NCBI GenBank assembly: GCA_937926105.1
Contig: CALANS010000175.1
Span: 1 to 64,000 of the forward strand
Source of the DNA: an uncultured Actinomycetes bacterium
GTDB taxonomy: Bacteria; Actinomycetota; Actinomycetes; Mycobacteriales; Nakamurellaceae
Direction: 5' to 3'
Length of the DNA stretch: 64,000 nt
How positions within the stretch are numbered: position 1 is the stretch's first letter; each line of letters starts with the position of its first letter. Below the pieces are notes generated by a model. That model was given only the letters and a program-made list of their open reading frames with translations, made no database searches and was not told the origin of the DNA. This document shows positions 49,724 through 58,747 of the stretch, piece by piece. Made by a program: the position numbers and the translations under genes.

Positions 49724-49745
49724 TCGTGCGTGGCAGGCTGAGGTC

Positions 49746-50624
49746 GTGAGGACAGCCCAAGATCCGGATTCGCGCTACCTGTCGCGGGATGGCGATGTGC
49801 TGACCGCCGTGGTCGCCACCGCCGATTCGGGCGGCAGCCTGTGCGAGCCGGGGCTGGAGGCTCTGCGCGTCGCGCTGCTGCGCAACCTGGACGAGCCGGA
49901 TGGACACGCCGGTGCCGCAGATCCCGGTGACCCAGATCCCGCTGACGGGGTTAGCGGTGACGGAGGCGGTCGGGTCAGCGGCGGCCGGGTCGGTGCGGTG
50001 CTGCTGGTCAGCGAGAACAAGAATTTCTGCACCGGCGGAAATATCGTGGGCTTCGCCGCTGCCGACGACCCCACCGTCGAGGTACGGCGCCAGGCCGAGG
50101 CGCTGCACGGCGTGTTGACGGTGCTGGCGGCGGCGCCGGTGGTGGTGATCGCCGCGGTGAACGGCTGGGCGGCCGGTGCCGGAATGAGCCTGGTCTGTCA
50201 GTGCGACCTGGTGGTCGCTGGCGAATCCACCCGGCTGCGTCCCGGCTATCCCTCGCTCGGCTTCTCGCCGGATGGCGGGCTGACCTGGACGCTGCCGCGG
50301 TTGGTCGGCGCGGGCCGTGCCCGGGAGATCCTGTACACCGACCGAGTGCTCGACGTGGGCGAGGCTCTCGCGCTTGGCTTGGTGCACCAGGTGGTAGCCG
50401 ACGACGAGATCCGTGCCACTGCCACCGAACTCGCCAGTCGGATTGCCGCTGGTCCGGTCGGAGCCTACGGTCGTATCAAGCGGCTGCTGGCCGAGGGCGC
50501 GGGGCGGGATCTCGCCGCGCAGCTGGCGGCGGAGGCCGATGCGGTGTCCTTCGGCGCCGGCACTCCCGAGGGTCGGGAGGGTGTGGCCGCCTTCCTGGAA
50601 CGCCGGCCGCCCCGCTTCGCCTGA
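49746..50624 (+). CDS. Enoyl-CoA hydratase/isomerase (PaaG-like)
   Basis: The 292-residue crotonase-fold protein has LVSENKNFCTGGNIVGFA (oxyanion loop), IAAVNGWAAGAGMSLVCQCDLVVAGEST and RLRPGYPSLGFSPDGGLTWTLPRLVG. The F-C-T-G-G-N form and the SPDGG pattern are close to PaaG/PaaB-type isomerases of aromatic ring degradation. An Asp/Gly-rich insert (about residues 50-80) is unusual. The GTG at 49746 follows the DUF6986 gene by 22 bases, but an aromatic or fatty acid role is more likely than purine metabolism. Confidence 0.88.
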   Translation: MRTAQDPDSRYLSRDGDVLTAVVATADSGGSLCEPGLEALRVALLRNLDEPDGHAGAADPGDPDPADGVSGDGGGRVSGGRVGAVLLVSENKNFCTGGNIVGFAAADDPTVEVRRQAEALHGVLTVLAAAPVVVIAAVNGWAAGAGMSLVCQCDLVVAGESTRLRPGYPSLGFSPDGGLTWTLPRLVGAGRAREILYTDRVLDVGEALALGLVHQVVADDEIRATATELASRIAAGPVGAYGRIKRLLAEGAGRDLAAQLAAEADAVSFGAGTPEGREGVAAFLERRPPRFA

Positions 50625-50717
50625 CCGGTGCATGGTCGATTCGCCGCTCGCACGGCCCCGGACGATGATCGGCCCGGCGGAGTTGCGCGCCCGGGCGGGC
50701 GGTTGCACAGTGAGCGG

Positions 50718-52466
50718 GTGAGCACCGCCCTCGCACCCGCCCAGCCGAGCACCATCGGAGCGCTGATCGAAAGGTCTGCCGCCCGATACCCGGACCGGCT
50801 CGCGCTGCGCTTCGGTGACCGGGACTGGAGCTACGCGGCACTCGACGCCGCCGCCACCCGCGCCGCGAGGCACCTGCTCGGGCTCGGCCTGCGCCGCGGG
50901 GATCGGGTCGCGGCCTACGGCAAGAATTCCGACGCGTTCCTGTTGGCCTGGTTGGGGTGCTGCCGGGCCGGGATGGTGCACGTGCCGGTCAACTTCAATC
51001 TCACCGGGGCGGATCTGGCGTACATCCTGAACCAGTCCGGTGCCGCTGTGGTGCTGGCCGATCCGGCGTTGACGCCGCAGCTGCGGGCGGCGCTGGGCGG
51101 GCAGGAGCAGGCGGCCGGGCCCGCCACGAGCGCTGCGCTCCGGGTGGTGCCGCTGCGGGACGCCGACGGATCGTTCTTGAATGCCGTGATCGCTGGCTCC
51201 GTGATCGCCGGCTCCGGTGCCGCTGGTGGCTCCGGTGCCGTTGGTGGCTCCGGTGCCGTTGGTGGCTCCGGTGCCGTTGGTGACTCCGGTGCCGCTGGTG
51301 GCTCCGGCAGCGCCTCCGGCGCCGGCATTTCTGGTGACTCCGTCACCGCTGGCAATTCCGCCGCCGCCGTACCTGCGCTGCCCGACGTCGCCGATACCGA
51401 CCTGGCCCAGCTGCTCTACACCTCCGGCACCACGTCGCTGCCCAAGGGCGCGATGATGACACACCGCGCTCTGGTGCACGAATACCTGTCCTGCCTGACG
51501 GCGCTGGACGCCGCTGCCGACCAGACCATGCTGCACGCGCTACCGCTGTACCACTCCGCGCAGATGCACGTGTTCCTGATGCCCTGGCTGGCGATCGGTG
51601 CGCGCAATATCCTGCTGGAGGCACCGGCCGCCGACGCCGTATTCGACGCCATTGAGAACGGTGGCTGCGACTCGTTCTTTGCCGCGCCGACCGTCTGGGT
51701 CGCGCTGACCAATCACCCGGGCTTCGCCACCCGGAACCTGGACGGGCTGCGCCGGGCGTACTACGGGGCGTCGATCATGCCCGGCCCGGTGCTGGAACGC
51801 CTGCAACAACGGCTGCCCGGCCTGGGTGTGTACAACTGCTTCGGGCAGAGCGAGATCGGGCCGCTGGCCACGGTTCTGCGTCCAGAGGAGCACGCCGATC
51901 GTCCCGCGTCGGCGGGCCGGCCGGTGCTGTTCGTGCAGGCGCGCTGCGTCGACGAGAATGGTGACGACGTCCCGGCCGGCACCCCCGGCGAGGTGGTGTA
52001 CCGCTCGCCGCAGCTGCTGACCGGCTACTGGGGCAACCCGGAAGCCACCGCCGATGCCTTCTCCGGAGGCTGGTTTCATTCCGGGGATCTCGCGGTCCGC
52101 GACGGGCAGGGCTACTACACGATCGTCGACCGCATCAAGGATGTGATCAACACCGGCGGCGTGCTGGTTGCCTCCCGCGAGGTGGAGGACGCGCTGTACA
52201 CGCACCCGGCGGTGGGCGAGGTCGCGGTGATCGGGGTGCCGGACGAGAAGTGGATCGAGGCCATCGTTGCGATCGTGGTGCCGCGTCCCGGCCCGGACGG
52301 CGGGTCCGCCGGCTCCGTCACCGTCGAGGAACTTATTGCGCACGCCAAATCCCGGCTGTCCGGCTTCAAGGTGCCCAAGGCCGTGCGACTGGTCGACGAG
52401 TTGCCGCGAAACGCCAGCGGCAAGCTGCTCAAGCGGGTGCTGCGGGACGAGTTCCGCGCCGGGTGA
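50718..52466 (+). CDS. AMP-dependent acyl-CoA synthetase (FadD-like)
   Basis: The 582-residue adenylate-forming ligase has LLYTSGTTSLPKGAMMTHRA (ATP motif), YYGASIMPGPVLERL, FGQSEIGPLATVLRP, WFHSGDLAVRDGQGYY, DRIKDVINTGGVLVASREVE and the catalytic Lys in NASGKLLKR. It activates a fatty or aryl acid. Between residues about 165 and 195 is a Gly/Ser/Ala-Val repeat encoded by an 18-base tandem array, located in the loop before the ATP motif. The GTG at 50718 is the last plausible start before the conserved IGALIERSAARYPDRLAL. The 3' end overlaps the convergent hydrolase gene. Confidence 0.92.
   Translation: MSTALAPAQPSTIGALIERSAARYPDRLALRFGDRDWSYAALDAAATRAARHLLGLGLRRGDRVAAYGKNSDAFLLAWLGCCRAGMVHVPVNFNLTGADLAYILNQSGAAVVLADPALTPQLRAALGGQEQAAGPATSAALRVVPLRDADGSFLNAVIAGSVIAGSGAAGGSGAVGGSGAVGGSGAVGDSGAAGGSGSASGAGISGDSVTAGNSAAAVPALPDVADTDLAQLLYTSGTTSLPKGAMMTHRALVHEYLSCLTALDAAADQTMLHALPLYHSAQMHVFLMPWLAIGARNILLEAPAADAVFDAIENGGCDSFFAAPTVWVALTNHPGFATRNLDGLRRAYYGASIMPGPVLERLQQRLPGLGVYNCFGQSEIGPLATVLRPEEHADRPASAGRPVLFVQARCVDENGDDVPAGTPGEVVYRSPQLLTGYWGNPEATADAFSGGWFHSGDLAVRDGQGYYTIVDRIKDVINTGGVLVASREVEDALYTHPAVGEVAVIGVPDEKWIEAIVAIVVPRPGPDGGSAGSVTVEELIAHAKSRLSGFKVPKAVRLVDELPRNASGKLLKRVLRDEFRAG
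51210..51299 (+). repeat. Five tandem 18-base units inside the acyl-CoA synthetase gene
   Basis: GGCTCCGGTGCCGYTGGT is repeated five times head to tail (51210, 51228, 51246, 51264, 51282) with few changes, encoding GSGAVG-type hexapeptides. The length keeps the frame, so copy-number change would lengthen or shorten a surface loop without breaking the enzyme. Confidence 0.9.
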
Positions 52467-53184
52467 GCTCGTGCGCGACGGGCAGCGGTAGGTCCAGCGA
52501 CGCTCCCGGGCCCAGGGCGTGGCGCAGGAGTTCGGGCATCGGCGCGACGCCGGTGGTGCCCGCCGCGAACGCCGCTGTCAGGCGAGCCCAGTCGCGCCGG
52601 CGGCGGAGCAGGAAGTGACCGGCCCGCGGCACCACGAATCGCGCGGTGCTGATCCCCGATGCCCGGGCGCGCTCGGCGAAGGCCAGCGACCAGGCGGCCG
52701 GCGCCTCGGATCGGTCCGCGGCGCCATGGATGATCAGCAGCGGTCGGCCGGTCAGCGTGGCAACGTCCTGCTCCGGCGGAAGCCAGGGGGCGATCCCGAC
52801 CACCCCCGTCACCGCCGGATGCTCGGCCGCCGCGATCGCCGCCCGGCCGCCCAGCGAATTGCCGACCAGTACGACGGGCAGGTTCGGGTGCCGACGAGTG
52901 ACCTCGGCCAGTGCCCACCGGGTATCCGACAGGGTTGCGGCGTGCTCCGGACCCGCGTCCCAGCCCCGGAACCGATAGCGCAGCAGGTATTCCGCCGCAT
53001 CGGTCAGGGCGGCGTGCAGCGCCCGGCGGGTGCCGGCCAGCGCCCACCTGGCCACCCGGGACGGCGGCAGCCCGGATCTCAGGGCACCGCCGGGCAACGT
53101 CACCACCACCGCCCGCACGGGCACGGACCGGTGCCGCCCCACCAGGAGTGGCGCGGCACGGGGCGCAGGCTCAGGGCGAGACAT
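52429..53184 (-). CDS. Small alpha/beta hydrolase (dienelactone-hydrolase-like)
   Basis: The 251-residue protein carries the nucleophile elbow VGNSLGGRAA, an acid region LLIIHGAADRSEAP and a histidine in VPRAGHFLLRRR, so the triad is intact. Its 3' end overlaps the convergent acyl-CoA synthetase by 38 bases, and its start overlaps the sufE stop by 14 bases. The substrate is unknown. Confidence 0.85.
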   Translation of the reverse strand: MSRPEPAPRAAPLLVGRHRSVPVRAVVVTLPGGALRSGLPPSRVARWALAGTRRALHAALTDAAEYLLRYRFRGWDAGPEHAATLSDTRWALAEVTRRHPNLPVVLVGNSLGGRAAIAAAEHPAVTGVVGIAPWLPPEQDVATLTGRPLLIIHGAADRSEAPAAWSLAFAERARASGISTARFVVPRAGHFLLRRRRDWARLTAAFAAGTTGVAPMPELLRHALGPGASLDLPLPVAHELTRRGTRPAAPA

Positions 53185-53653
53185 GCTCCCGCACCTGGCG
53201 TTTCAGCCGGGTCAGCATCGCCGACAGGCCGCGCAGCCGCAGCGGGCTGACCACCTCGGCCAGTGGCAACCGGTCGGCGAGATCGGCCGGCACCGCCAGC
53301 ACCGCGCCAACCGGTAGCCCGTCCAGCCCCTCGTGCAGGATGCCGGCGAACCCACGGGTGGTGGGCGCCTCGGCCGGTGCCGAAAAGAACAGGCGCACCA
53401 GGGGTTCCGGGTCAGCCGGCTCCAGCTCGGTGATCAGGAAGATCGGCGACTGGCACTCCGGTACCGGCTCCAGCAGCTCCGGATGGTCGGCGTACCGGGC
53501 GGGTAGGTCTGGCAATCCGGTGGCGAACTCCAGCAGTAGCTGCAGCCGCTCACGTGCCGCCAGGTCCGAGAAGTCGTCGATGATCTCCTGCAGACCCGGC
53601 GGCATGTGCTGCTCGGAGCCGGAAGCTGGCTGCGACATTGCTGACCCCGACAT
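53171..53653 (-). CDS. sufE: SufE family sulfur-acceptor protein
   Basis: The 160-residue protein accepts sulfur from a cysteine desulfurase for Fe-S cluster assembly. The active-site cysteine lies in VPECQSPIFLITEL, and the C-terminal LSAMLTRLKRQVREHV helix is typical. The ATG at 53653 overlaps the stop of the sulfurtransferase gene (TGATG), so the two sulfur-handling proteins are translationally coupled. A downstream ATG at 53638 is also possible. Confidence 0.92.
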   Translation of the reverse strand: MSGSAMSQPASGSEQHMPPGLQEIIDDFSDLAARERLQLLLEFATGLPDLPARYADHPELLEPVPECQSPIFLITELEPADPEPLVRLFFSAPAEAPTTRGFAGILHEGLDGLPVGAVLAVPADLADRLPLAEVVSPLRLRGLSAMLTRLKRQVREHVSP

Positions 53654-54582
53654 CAACTGCCGGTGGCTGCCGCGGCCCGGGATGCGCCAGGCACCTCACC
53701 CGGTTCGTCGCCGCGCACGATCGGCACCCGCACCGAATTGCCCCACTCGGTCCAGGACCCGTCGTAGTTGCGCACCCGCGGGAGCCCGAGCAGATGGGTG
53801 AGCACGAACCAGGTGTGGCTGGAGCGCTCGCCGATCCGGCAATAGGCGATGACGTCGTCGTCGGCGGACAGCCCCGCCTCGCCGAAGTAGATCTGCTCCA
53901 GTTCGGCCCGCGGCCGGAAGGTGCCATCGTCGGCGGCGGCCCGGCTCCACGGCACCGAGGCGGCGCTGGGGATGTGACCGCCTCGCAGCACCCCCTCCTG
54001 GGGGTACTCCGCCATGTGGGTGCGCTCGCCGGTGTACTCCGGCACCGAGCGCACATCGATCAGCGGGTGCTGACCCAGGGTGGCGAGCACGTCGGACTGG
54101 TAGGCGCGGATCGGCGCGTCATCGCGCTGCACGACCGGGTAGTCGGCCGGAGCGCGCTCCGGCACGGTGGTGGTCATCTCGCGTCCTTCGGCGACCCACT
54201 TCGCGCGGCCGCCGTCCATCAGGCGCACGTCGGGGTGCCCGAACAGGCTGAACACCCACAGCGCGTAGGCGGCCCACCAGTTGCTCTTGTCGCCGTAGAC
54301 CACGACGGTGGTGTCGCGGGAGATGCCCTTGGCGGACATCAACCGGGCGAACGCCTCACCGTCCAGGTAGTCGCGAGTGACCGGGTCGTTCAGATCTAGC
54401 ACCCAGTCGACCTTCACGGCGCCCGGGACGTGTCCGGTTTCGTACAGCAACACATCCTCGTCGCTTTCCACCACGACCACGTCGGGGTCGTTCAGGTGGT
54501 CGGCGATCCAGGTCGTGCTGACCAGGCGTTCGGGGTGGGCGTACGCAGCGAACGCGGGTTCGGAATCTTGGGGGACCGACAT
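53653..54582 (-). CDS. Rhodanese-type sulfurtransferase (SseA/CysA-like)
   Basis: The 309-residue protein has two rhodanese domains: an inactive N-terminal one ([32 protein letters not shown]...) and a catalytic C-terminal one with the persulfide cysteine in [12 protein letters not shown] (CRxGxRS loop of thiosulfate sulfurtransferases). The start ATG at 54582 is supported by GGAGGTGACC directly upstream; longer frames are not credible. It transfers sulfane sulfur, probably to SufE or cyanide, and is followed by sufE. Confidence 0.94.
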   Translation of the reverse strand: MSVPQDSEPAFAAYAHPERLVSTTWIADHLNDPDVVVVESDEDVLLYETGHVPGAVKVDWVLDLNDPVTRDYLDGEAFARLMSAKGISRDTTVVVYGDKSNWWAAYALWVFSLFGHPDVRLMDGGRAKWVAEGREMTTTVPERAPADYPVVQRDDAPIRAYQSDVLATLGQHPLIDVRSVPEYTGERTHMAEYPQEGVLRGGHIPSAASVPWSRAAADDGTFRPRAELEQIYFGEAGLSADDDVIAYCRIGERSSHTWFVLTHLLGLPRVRNYDGSWTEWGNSVRVPIVRGDEPGEVPGASRAAAATGS

Positions 54583-54851
54583 GGTCACCTCCGTTGAGAG
54601 GGGGAACGTGGGTAGTAGTGCGGCAGTGGCGTCGCCGCGGATGGGTGAGCACCCGGCAGGTCGGCCGCTTGATCCATCGTCCCACTGGCCGCGGGCGCGG
54701 TGCGGGCGGGTCCGGGAGGCCGGGTGGTGGTGGTCCGGCGCCGGCACGGCGGACACTGGAAGCTCGGACCGTCCTGTGCCGGGCACATGAAGGTCGCGGA
54801 GTGCGGGTAGTCGGGTGCAGGTGGCCGATCTCGACGGAGGTGGAACGAGGC

Positions 54852-55313
54852 ATGGAACGCGACAGCGAGGTCGATCCGGAGATCGACATGACGGCGCCGG
54901 GCAGCGACACGGATCTGGCGGATGGGTCGGCGTCGCAGGTGTCCTATCAGGACATGTTGGAGCGGCACCTCACCGACGATGTGCTCGATGTGGGTTACTC
55001 GCCGCCGGATCGGCAGCCGTCGGTGCCGATCCCTACGCCGGATGAGGAGCGCCGGGGCGAGTCGTTGGATGAGCGGTTGCGCGAGGAGGAGCCGGACTTC
55101 GACCTGGCGGCGGCCGACGAGGCGGATGACCAGTGGGACGGCGGCGTCGGCGACCCCGAGGCAGGGCGGCAGCGCTCCGGCCGGCTGACCAGCGCCGACG
55201 ACAGGGGACCGGAGGATGACGTGTTCGCCGCCGATGCCGGTATTGCCGGCGGCGCAGCGAGCGCGGAGGAGGCCGCCGTGCACTTGCTGGATGAGGGGGC
55301 CGACTACCCGTAG
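54852..55313 (+). CDS. DUF5709 domain protein
   Basis: The 153-residue protein is very acidic and carries [53 protein letters not shown], the recognisable DUF5709 signature (given here at residues about 30-80), plus [15 protein letters not shown] at the end. The family is restricted to actinobacteria and its function is unknown; it looks intrinsically disordered. The ATG at 54852 is the first start before conserved sequence. The 269-base gap upstream shows nothing further. Confidence 0.85.
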   Translation: MERDSEVDPEIDMTAPGSDTDLADGSASQVSYQDMLERHLTDDVLDVGYSPPDRQPSVPIPTPDEERRGESLDERLREEEPDFDLAAADEADDQWDGGVGDPEAGRQRSGRLTSADDRGPEDDVFAADAGIAGGAASAEEAAVHLLDEGADYP

Positions 55314-55454
55314 ACCGGAGCTGCGGAGCGGTGACGGGGCTGACGGGGTCGACCCCGGGCGCCCGCGTCGTTTCGCCGGGTGCGGGCAGGGGGACGATGA
55401 CGAGGCAGCGGGCGGCGGTCGCTACCCGCGGCCGCACGAGTCGATGGAGGAACG

Positions 55455-55946
55455 ATGGTGGCACTGAAACTGCACGACATACCCGGCCGGCTGGCCGCTG
55501 GGGCGTTCATCCTGCATGAGGGGATGGGCAAGTGGAACGCCGACCTGGAGCGGGCCACCCGCCTGCATGACACGGCATCCGGGGCATTCCCCTTCTTCAA
55601 GGGAATGAAGCCCAAGCAGTTCAGCACGTTGTTGTCCGCTGGGGAGATCGCGACCGGTGCCCTGTTGCTGGTGCCGGTGGTGCCGACAGCGTTGGCGGGG
55701 CTTGCCCTGACCGGGTTCGCCGGGGGGCTGGTGACGATGTACCTGCGCACGCCCGCGCTGCACCAACAGGGCAAGGTCTGGCCGACGCCCCAGGGCACGG
55801 CCATCGCGAAGGACAGCTGGCTGCTGGCGCTCGGTGCGGGGATGGTGTTGGACGCGGTCGGGCGGCGATCGGCTCGGCAGCGCCGCGCGATCGCCCGTGC
55901 GGCCAAGGAGTTGGTGGCGCGACAGGAGGCGGAGGCTGCGGACTAG
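55455..55946 (+). CDS. DoxX family membrane protein
   Basis: The 163-residue protein has four hydrophobic segments and the DoxX-like LAAGAFILHEGMGKW, KQFSTLLSAGEIATGALLLVPV and LAKDSWLLALGAGMVLD-type helices. It acts in the cytoplasmic membrane; DoxX proteins are linked to quinone/redox functions, but the specific role is unclear. GGAGGAACG precedes the ATG. A C-terminal basic tail (RRSARQRRAIARAAKELVARQE) points to the cytoplasm. Confidence 0.86.
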   Translation: MVALKLHDIPGRLAAGAFILHEGMGKWNADLERATRLHDTASGAFPFFKGMKPKQFSTLLSAGEIATGALLLVPVVPTALAGLALTGFAGGLVTMYLRTPALHQQGKVWPTPQGTAIAKDSWLLALGAGMVLDAVGRRSARQRRAIARAAKELVARQEAEAAD

Positions 55947-55975
55947 CGGTGACGACGGCCCGGTGTGGGGCCGCG

Positions 55976-56512
55976 CTACGCCGTCGCGACCAGCCCGAGG
56001 CCGGCCAGCGCGTCCCGTTCGGGTTCGGCCAGCGCCAGCAGCAGCGCCGTCTGCACGGTGGGCACGGACGGCTGGTGCAGCAGGGGCATGTGTGCCTCCT
56101 GCGGGGTCCGGTCGCCCTTGTGGGTGTTGCAGGCCAGGCAGGCGATGACGGTGTTGGTCCAGGTGGAGCGGCCGCCGCGGGACACCGGCAGTAGGTGCTC
56201 GACCGTCGATCCTCGGCGTCCGCAGTACGCGCAGGTGTGCCGATCGCGGCGCAGCAGCCCGGCCTTCGACCAGGCGGGCACCTGGTGCCGGTAGGGCACC
56301 CGCACGTAGCGCAGCAGTCGCACCACGGTGGGCACCGGGATGGCGATGCCCGAGGACGAGTGCAGGGCGGCACCGTCGCGCTCCGCGACGATCTCGGCCT
56401 TCTCCCGCAACAGGTAGGCGATGGCGCGGTGCAAGGCGACCACGGAGAGCAACTCGTAACTGGCGTTGAGTACCACCACGCGCTCGGCGTGCGGTGAGGG
56501 GATCCGGGACAT
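55976..56512 (-). CDS. HNH endonuclease
   Basis: The 178-residue protein has the compact HNH module: CAYCGRRGSTVEHLLPVSRGG with the first Cys pair and His, NTVIACLACNTHKGDRTP with Asn, a second Cys pair and His. The N-terminal part (VVVLNASYELLSVVALHRAIAYLLREKAEIV) is the conserved partner domain of this widespread actinobacterial family. The ATG at 56512 is preceded by GGGAGGTGG. A longer frame upstream lacks support. Confidence 0.93.
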   Translation of the reverse strand: MSRIPSPHAERVVVLNASYELLSVVALHRAIAYLLREKAEIVAERDGAALHSSSGIAIPVPTVVRLLRYVRVPYRHQVPAWSKAGLLRRDRHTCAYCGRRGSTVEHLLPVSRGGRSTWTNTVIACLACNTHKGDRTPQEAHMPLLHQPSVPTVQTALLLALAEPERDALAGLGLVATA

Positions 56513-56707
56513 GCCCCACCTCCCTGGCGCGCGCCGATAACCGACGGCCGCCAGCGGGTCGACCGCCGGGATCAAGGATAGTGCGCCGCGTGCTCGAACC
56601 TGGTGACGCTCGGGAGGGGCCGGTGCGGCGGCGGAGCCACGGCACGGCATGGGGACACCGCCGGCCGCGGGCGTGCTGAACCCGGCGGCCCGAACGACGA
56701 GTCCTGG

Positions 56708-58657
56708 TCAGAACGGTGGCGGATCGGGGTCGGGCCACGCGGCTTCGGCATTGACGGTCGGCTTCGGGTTGGTGCGGGTGCTGGTGCTGGTGCTGGTGCT
56801 GTTGGTGCTGTTGGTGCTGGCGGACCCGGGTGGCCGGAAGTAGCCGTCGGCCCAGTCTCCGTCGATGGTCAGCGGCACCAGGGTGGCGGCGGGTGTTGGT
56901 GTCGGTGACTGTTGGCACGCGCAGGTGTCGGGGCAGTCGCAGACGGGGGCGTCGCCGAGGTCCGGGCTGGCGGTGTGGGGATCGGTGGTGGGGTGCCAGA
57001 GGGGGTCGGGCCGCCAGGTGTAGGTGTAGCCGAGGGGCGTGGTCCAGGTATAAGTGCCGTTGTGTGCGCGGTGCAGGGTGAATCCGCGGCCGGCGTCTTT
57101 GCCCAGGTGGTGGTGCGGGCAGGGTGGTGCCAGGTTGTCGGCGGACGTGACGCCGTGAGTGGGTTTACCGGTGTGGGGGTCGGGTCTGGCAGGGATGATG
57201 TGGTCGAGGTGTCCGCGTTGGGCGGGGTGGTGGCAGGAGGGCATAGGACATTCCCCGTCTCGGGCTCTGACGAACGCGGCGAGGTGGGGTGGGGGCCGGT
57301 AGCGGGTGTGTCCGTAGTCCAGGAGCATGCCGGATGCGGGGTCGCAGAGCATGCGGTACAGGTCGCCGGCGCCGATCAGTGGCAGCGCCTGTTCGGTGGT
57401 GATGGGTCCGTGGCCGACCAGTTCGCACGGGGTGCGCTGACCCAGTAGCGCGGTGTAGGGGACCGTGACGTTGATCCGGGGCCGGGCATGGCCCTTGTCG
57501 GGCAGTTTCAGTCTCGCCCAGCCTCCGGCGGCCAGGATGTCGGTGCAGACCATGGTCAGGGCGTCGGAGCGGCGTTCGCCGAGCCCGCGGGACTCGCCCG
57601 GTCGCTTGATGGCGTCGGCCACCGCGGTGATCGCTCGCCAGATGGCGTCGACATCCTGCGCCGGCGCGTAGACGCCCAGCCGGGCCATGCCGTCCTCGTC
57701 CGGGGCGCGCCAGACATGCCGCTCGCGAACCGCGCGCCGATGGCGGTCGGCTGCTCCGTCGGGGTCGGCGGCGATGACGGCCCGGCCGGCCCGGCGCCGT
57801 ACTGCGGTCGAGGTCATCCTCTCGGCGTCGGGCAGCACTCGTTGTTCGACGGTGTGGGCGATGTCGGGGCTGGTGGTGGCGGTGGCCCGGAGCAGCGCCA
57901 TGGCTTTGGCGTCGTCGATGCGGCCCTCGGCCAGGGCCTGGCGGGTGTCCGGGAGCCGGTCGCGGAGGGCTTCGGCGGCACCGAGGAGGGCGGCGGCGTC
58001 GGCATCGGTGGTGTGCAGCGCCAGTGCGAGTTCGGTGGCCAGGTACTGGTGGATGCCGGGGTAGCAGCCGGACAGGGCGGCGATGTCGGCGTATTGGCGG
58101 GCCTGCAGGTGAGAGATGAGCTTGTTCCTGGCGATGATCGAATCGAGTATCACGCGGGGCCACCGCTGCGGCTCCGCGGGCATGGGAGCTAGTCCGGATC
58201 CGGAGGCGGCGGTGTGGGTGGTGACCGTCACCTCGCCGTGCGGGCCTGGCAACCGGGTCACGACGGCGGTGACCTCGCCCTGACCGGGTGCGGGGGCGAG
58301 ATCTTCGGGCCGGTCATCGAGGAGGGCGGCCAGTTCGGGGCCGGGCGGACAGTGGGCAAGCCGGTGCCGCCAGCGGCCCAGCGTAAGCGTGGCTGCTGCG
58401 TACCGGGTGGTGCCAGTGGTGGGCGGGCAGATCCGGTCGGCGCTGGGAATGTCGACCTGATCCTGCTGGATGTGCAGCATGCCCAGATGGTTGATCGCTT
58501 CGGTCCGGCGTGCGCGCTCGGTTGGATTGAAGGCCCGGTCGGCTCGTTCCGCGACCGTGACACCCGGACCGGGCAGCAACACCCGCGCGGGCAGCGTCAC
58601 AGGCGCGTCGCCCAAGACGACGATCCGCTCCCCGAACGCCACACCTCTGTCGTGCAT
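56708..58657 (-). CDS. DUF222/HNH endonuclease domain protein (13E12 repeat family), second copy
   Basis: The 649-residue protein starts MHDRGVAF and contains an N-terminal DUF222 region and the C-terminal canonical HNH: CPMPSCHHPAQRGHLDHIIPARP, then NLAPPCPHHHLGKDAGRGF. Unlike the copy at 11931, the third HNH histidine is present (CPHHHLGK). Its last 40 residues contain STNSTNSTSTSTSTR encoded by a GGTGCT microsatellite. The ATG at 58657 follows a -10 box by six bases, so the message is probably leaderless. The two copies are of one family but not closely similar. Confidence 0.9.
   Translation of the reverse strand: MHDRGVAFGERIVVLGDAPVTLPARVLLPGPGVTVAERADRAFNPTERARRTEAINHLGMLHIQQDQVDIPSADRICPPTTGTTRYAAATLTLGRWRHRLAHCPPGPELAALLDDRPEDLAPAPGQGEVTAVVTRLPGPHGEVTVTTHTAASGSGLAPMPAEPQRWPRVILDSIIARNKLISHLQARQYADIAALSGCYPGIHQYLATELALALHTTDADAAALLGAAEALRDRLPDTRQALAEGRIDDAKAMALLRATATTSPDIAHTVEQRVLPDAERMTSTAVRRRAGRAVIAADPDGAADRHRRAVRERHVWRAPDEDGMARLGVYAPAQDVDAIWRAITAVADAIKRPGESRGLGERRSDALTMVCTDILAAGGWARLKLPDKGHARPRINVTVPYTALLGQRTPCELVGHGPITTEQALPLIGAGDLYRMLCDPASGMLLDYGHTRYRPPPHLAAFVRARDGECPMPSCHHPAQRGHLDHIIPARPDPHTGKPTHGVTSADNLAPPCPHHHLGKDAGRGFTLHRAHNGTYTWTTPLGYTYTWRPDPLWHPTTDPHTASPDLGDAPVCDCPDTCACQQSPTPTPAATLVPLTIDGDWADGYFRPPGSASTNSTNSTSTSTSTRTNPKPTVNAEAAWPDPDPPPF
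56777..56820 (-). repeat. GGTGCT/GTTGGTGCT microsatellite in the C-terminus of the second DUF222-HNH gene
   Basis: On the plus strand GGTGCT repeats four times, followed by two GTTGGTGCT units. It encodes the Ser/Thr/Asn run of the protein's C-terminal tail. Confidence 0.75.
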
Positions 58658-58663
58658 GACCAG

Positions 58664-58686
58664 ACCATAGCTCCACCCTCCGACAA
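58664..58686 (-). promoter_or_regulatory. PafBC-type DNA-damage promoter of the second DUF222-HNH gene
   Basis: On the minus strand, TTGTCGGAG (58678-58686), eight bases and TATGGT (58664-58669) match TTGTCRGTG-N8-TANNNT at 8 of 9 upstream positions with exact spacing. The -10 box ends six bases before the ATG at 58657. Confidence 0.75.
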
Positions 58687-58747
58687 CCGTTCTACCTGCG
58701 GAAACGGCGTGAAGCAGGTGCGGCGTGCGGCGCTGGCCGAATGCGGC

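Noticed and set aside
51210..51299. Tandem repeats considered as a CRISPR array
   Set aside because: The units are contiguous with no spacers, and they encode part of a protein.
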